The notes below the pieces were generated by a model, which was given only the letters and a program-made list of their open reading frames with translations, did not search any database and was not told where the DNA came from. From Nitrospira sp. (GTDB lineage Bacteria > Nitrospirota > Nitrospiria > Nitrospirales > Nitrospiraceae), in assembly GCA_024998565.1 (NCBI GenBank), contig JACOEM010000002.1, positions 62,001 through 126,000 on the forward strand: DNA of 64,000 nucleotides, in the 5' to 3' direction. Below are positions 62,938-64,000 of this stretch, piece by piece. The position numbers were made by a program, and so were the translations under genes. The stretch's first letter is position 1, and every line of letters begins with the position of its first letter.

Positions 62938-64000
62938 AACAGTTTCTCCCAATCGCTCTCTTCAAGATACTGTTTCACCCTGGCCATGAAGCGGTCGGCG
63001 GTGGCGCCATCGATCACCCGATGGTCGAACGAGAGGCTCAGGTAACACATGGGGCGAATCGCGATGGCATCGTTGATGACGACCGCGCGCTTCTGCACCG
63101 ACCCTACTCCGAGGATGGCAGTCTGCGGTTGATTGATGATGGGGGTGCTGAAAAGACTGCCGAAGCCGCCGTGGTTGGTGATGGTGAAGGTACCGTCCTG
63201 GACTTCTTCTGGTCTTAACCGCTTGCTCCTGGCTCGTTCGGCAAGGTCTGTTATCTCATGGGCAATCTGGTTCAGTCCTTTGCGATCGGCATGCCGAATG
63301 ACGGGAACCAACAGGCCGTCGTCGAGTGCCACGGCGATGCCGAGATGCACGTCCTGCTTGATCACGAGTCCCTGTTCCCGCCAGGAGGAATTCAGAAGCG
63401 GGTGCTCTCTAATAGCGCGCGTGACGGCGCTGATCACGAACGGCAGATAGGTGAGCGCGCGGCCCTCGCGGAATCCGGCAATGCCGGTGAAGTCCGCTTC
63501 GAAAAAGGTCGCCACATGGGCCGCCGTGTGCCGGCTCTGGACCATGCGCTCGGCGATGGTCTTTCGCATTTGAGACAGGGGCACGATCTCTTCAAGCGTG
63601 GAAGCGGGAGGCGGGGATGGCGTTGCGGCGAACGTCCCTTGCACGCTGCCGGTGGATTCGCGCTTGCCGATCACGTCCAGCAGGTCATGCTTCGTGACTC
63701 TTCCGCCCTCGCCGGTTCCTGTGATTGCGGAGAGATCCAGGCCATGTTCTTTCGCCAGTTGTCGAACGGCTGGCGAGTAGTGACGCTCGCCCGGTCCTGC
63801 CTCCATCGGCCGGACCGTCACACCCCCGACACGATTGACGACGCCTGATGCCGGCTGAGTATCGAGCCTGGCCAGCATTGTCCCTACCGGAACGGTTGTT
63901 CCTTCAGGCACGAGTACCTCGGTGAGGAACCCTGTCGCGGGTGAGGGAATGTCCAGAGCGACCTTCTCGGTTTCCACTTCCAGGAGCGGCTGATCTTTTT
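62934..64000 (-). CDS. 2-oxoacid dehydrogenase E2 acyltransferase, N-terminus beyond window
   Basis: 354 residues are visible and the frame is still open at 64000. The first part is the end of a lipoyl domain, with the lipoylated Lys in EVETEKVALDIPSP. A Pro-rich linker follows, then the E1/E3-binding domain (SPAVRQLAKEHGLDLSAITGTGEGGRVTKHDLL) and the catalytic domain ending SFDHRVIDGA with the active-site His. The neighbours favour the branched-chain complex (BkdB-like) over pyruvate dehydrogenase, but sequence alone does not settle this. E1 subunits would be expected just outside the window. Confidence 0.88.
   Translation of the reverse strand, partial: KDQPLLEVETEKVALDIPSPATGFLTEVLVPEGTTVPVGTMLARLDTQPASGVVNRVGGVTVRPMEAGPGERHYSPAVRQLAKEHGLDLSAITGTGEGGRVTKHDLLDVIGKRESTGSVQGTFAATPSPPPASTLEEIVPLSQMRKTIAERMVQSRHTAAHVATFFEADFTGIAGFREGRALTYLPFVISAVTRAIREHPLLNSSWREQGLVIKQDVHLGIAVALDDGLLVPVIRHADRKGLNQIAHEITDLAERARSKRLRPEEVQDGTFTITNHGGFGSLFSTPIINQPQTAILGVGSVQKRAVVINDAIAIRPMCYLSLSFDHRVIDGATADRFMARVKQYLEESDWEKLL

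Overview
The window is GC-rich (apart from an AT-rich divergent promoter near 21.8 kb), densely coding bacterial DNA. The overall gene style suggests a Gram-negative, Nitrospira-like (Nitrospirota) chromosome: OprO/P-type porins, TraT lipoproteins, a large molybdate-uptake locus, a DUF4347 giant protein and short extragenic repeats. This assignment is inference from gene content; no rRNA or other phylogenetic marker is present.

Layout. 1-437 (+): 3' part of trmL. 507-8213 (-): a three-gene candidate defence/signalling operon (DUF4071/TRAF-binding-like protein, TIR-nSTAND-TM-TPR protein, patatin-like phospholipase). 8.6-16.9 kb: housekeeping and regulation (kup, tex, PPOX-fold protein, histidine kinase plus sigma-54 response regulator). 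17.1-29.7 kb: a divergent oxyanion-acquisition locus. From one central promoter region, a leftward operon encodes porin, ModA-like binding protein, lipoprotein, DUF2325 protein and sulfate-type binding protein. A rightward operon encodes an XRE-PBP regulator, ModA-like binding protein, lipoprotein, porin, ModA, lipoprotein, Mop, ModB and ModC. The porin/lipoprotein/binding-protein triad is present on both arms. 29.7-31.4 kb (-): extragenic repeat and two TraT-like lipoproteins. 31.9-32.9 kb (+): S24 (LexA-like) regulator with two tiny downstream genes. 33.6 kb: a MITE-like inverted-repeat element. 33.9-44.8 kb (+): TolC-like lipoprotein, HlyD adaptor, GAF-HlyD protein and M50 protease-HlyD fusion, followed by a 1610-residue DUF4347/cadherin-like protein. 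44.9 kb (-): tRNA-Met. 45.4 kb (+): MscS channel.

46.7-64 kb (-) is one tightly packed, co-directional catabolic cluster. In transcription order it reads: 2-oxoacid dehydrogenase E2 (cut by the window end), thiolase, 3-hydroxyacyl-CoA dehydrogenase, coenzyme-B12 mutase large subunit, MBL hydrolase, B12-binding small subunit, carboxyltransferase, enoyl-CoA hydratase, HMG-CoA lyase, MeaB-type GTPase, prpD, prpB, prpC, acyl-CoA synthetase, acyl-CoA dehydrogenase. Together these can take apart all three branched-chain amino acid skeletons: leucine via methylglutaconyl-CoA and HMG-CoA, propionyl-CoA via the methylcitrate cycle, and isobutyryl-CoA via a mutase. The mutase would be auto-annotated methylmalonyl-CoA mutase but carries the two residues diagnostic of isobutyryl-CoA mutase.

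The strongest candidates for undescribed biology are the duplicated porin/lipoprotein/binding-protein modules around an XRE-PBP sensor, the patatin/TIR-STAND/DUF4071 operon, and the ATPase-less TolC/HlyD/M50-HlyD apparatus next to a giant cell-surface-type protein.
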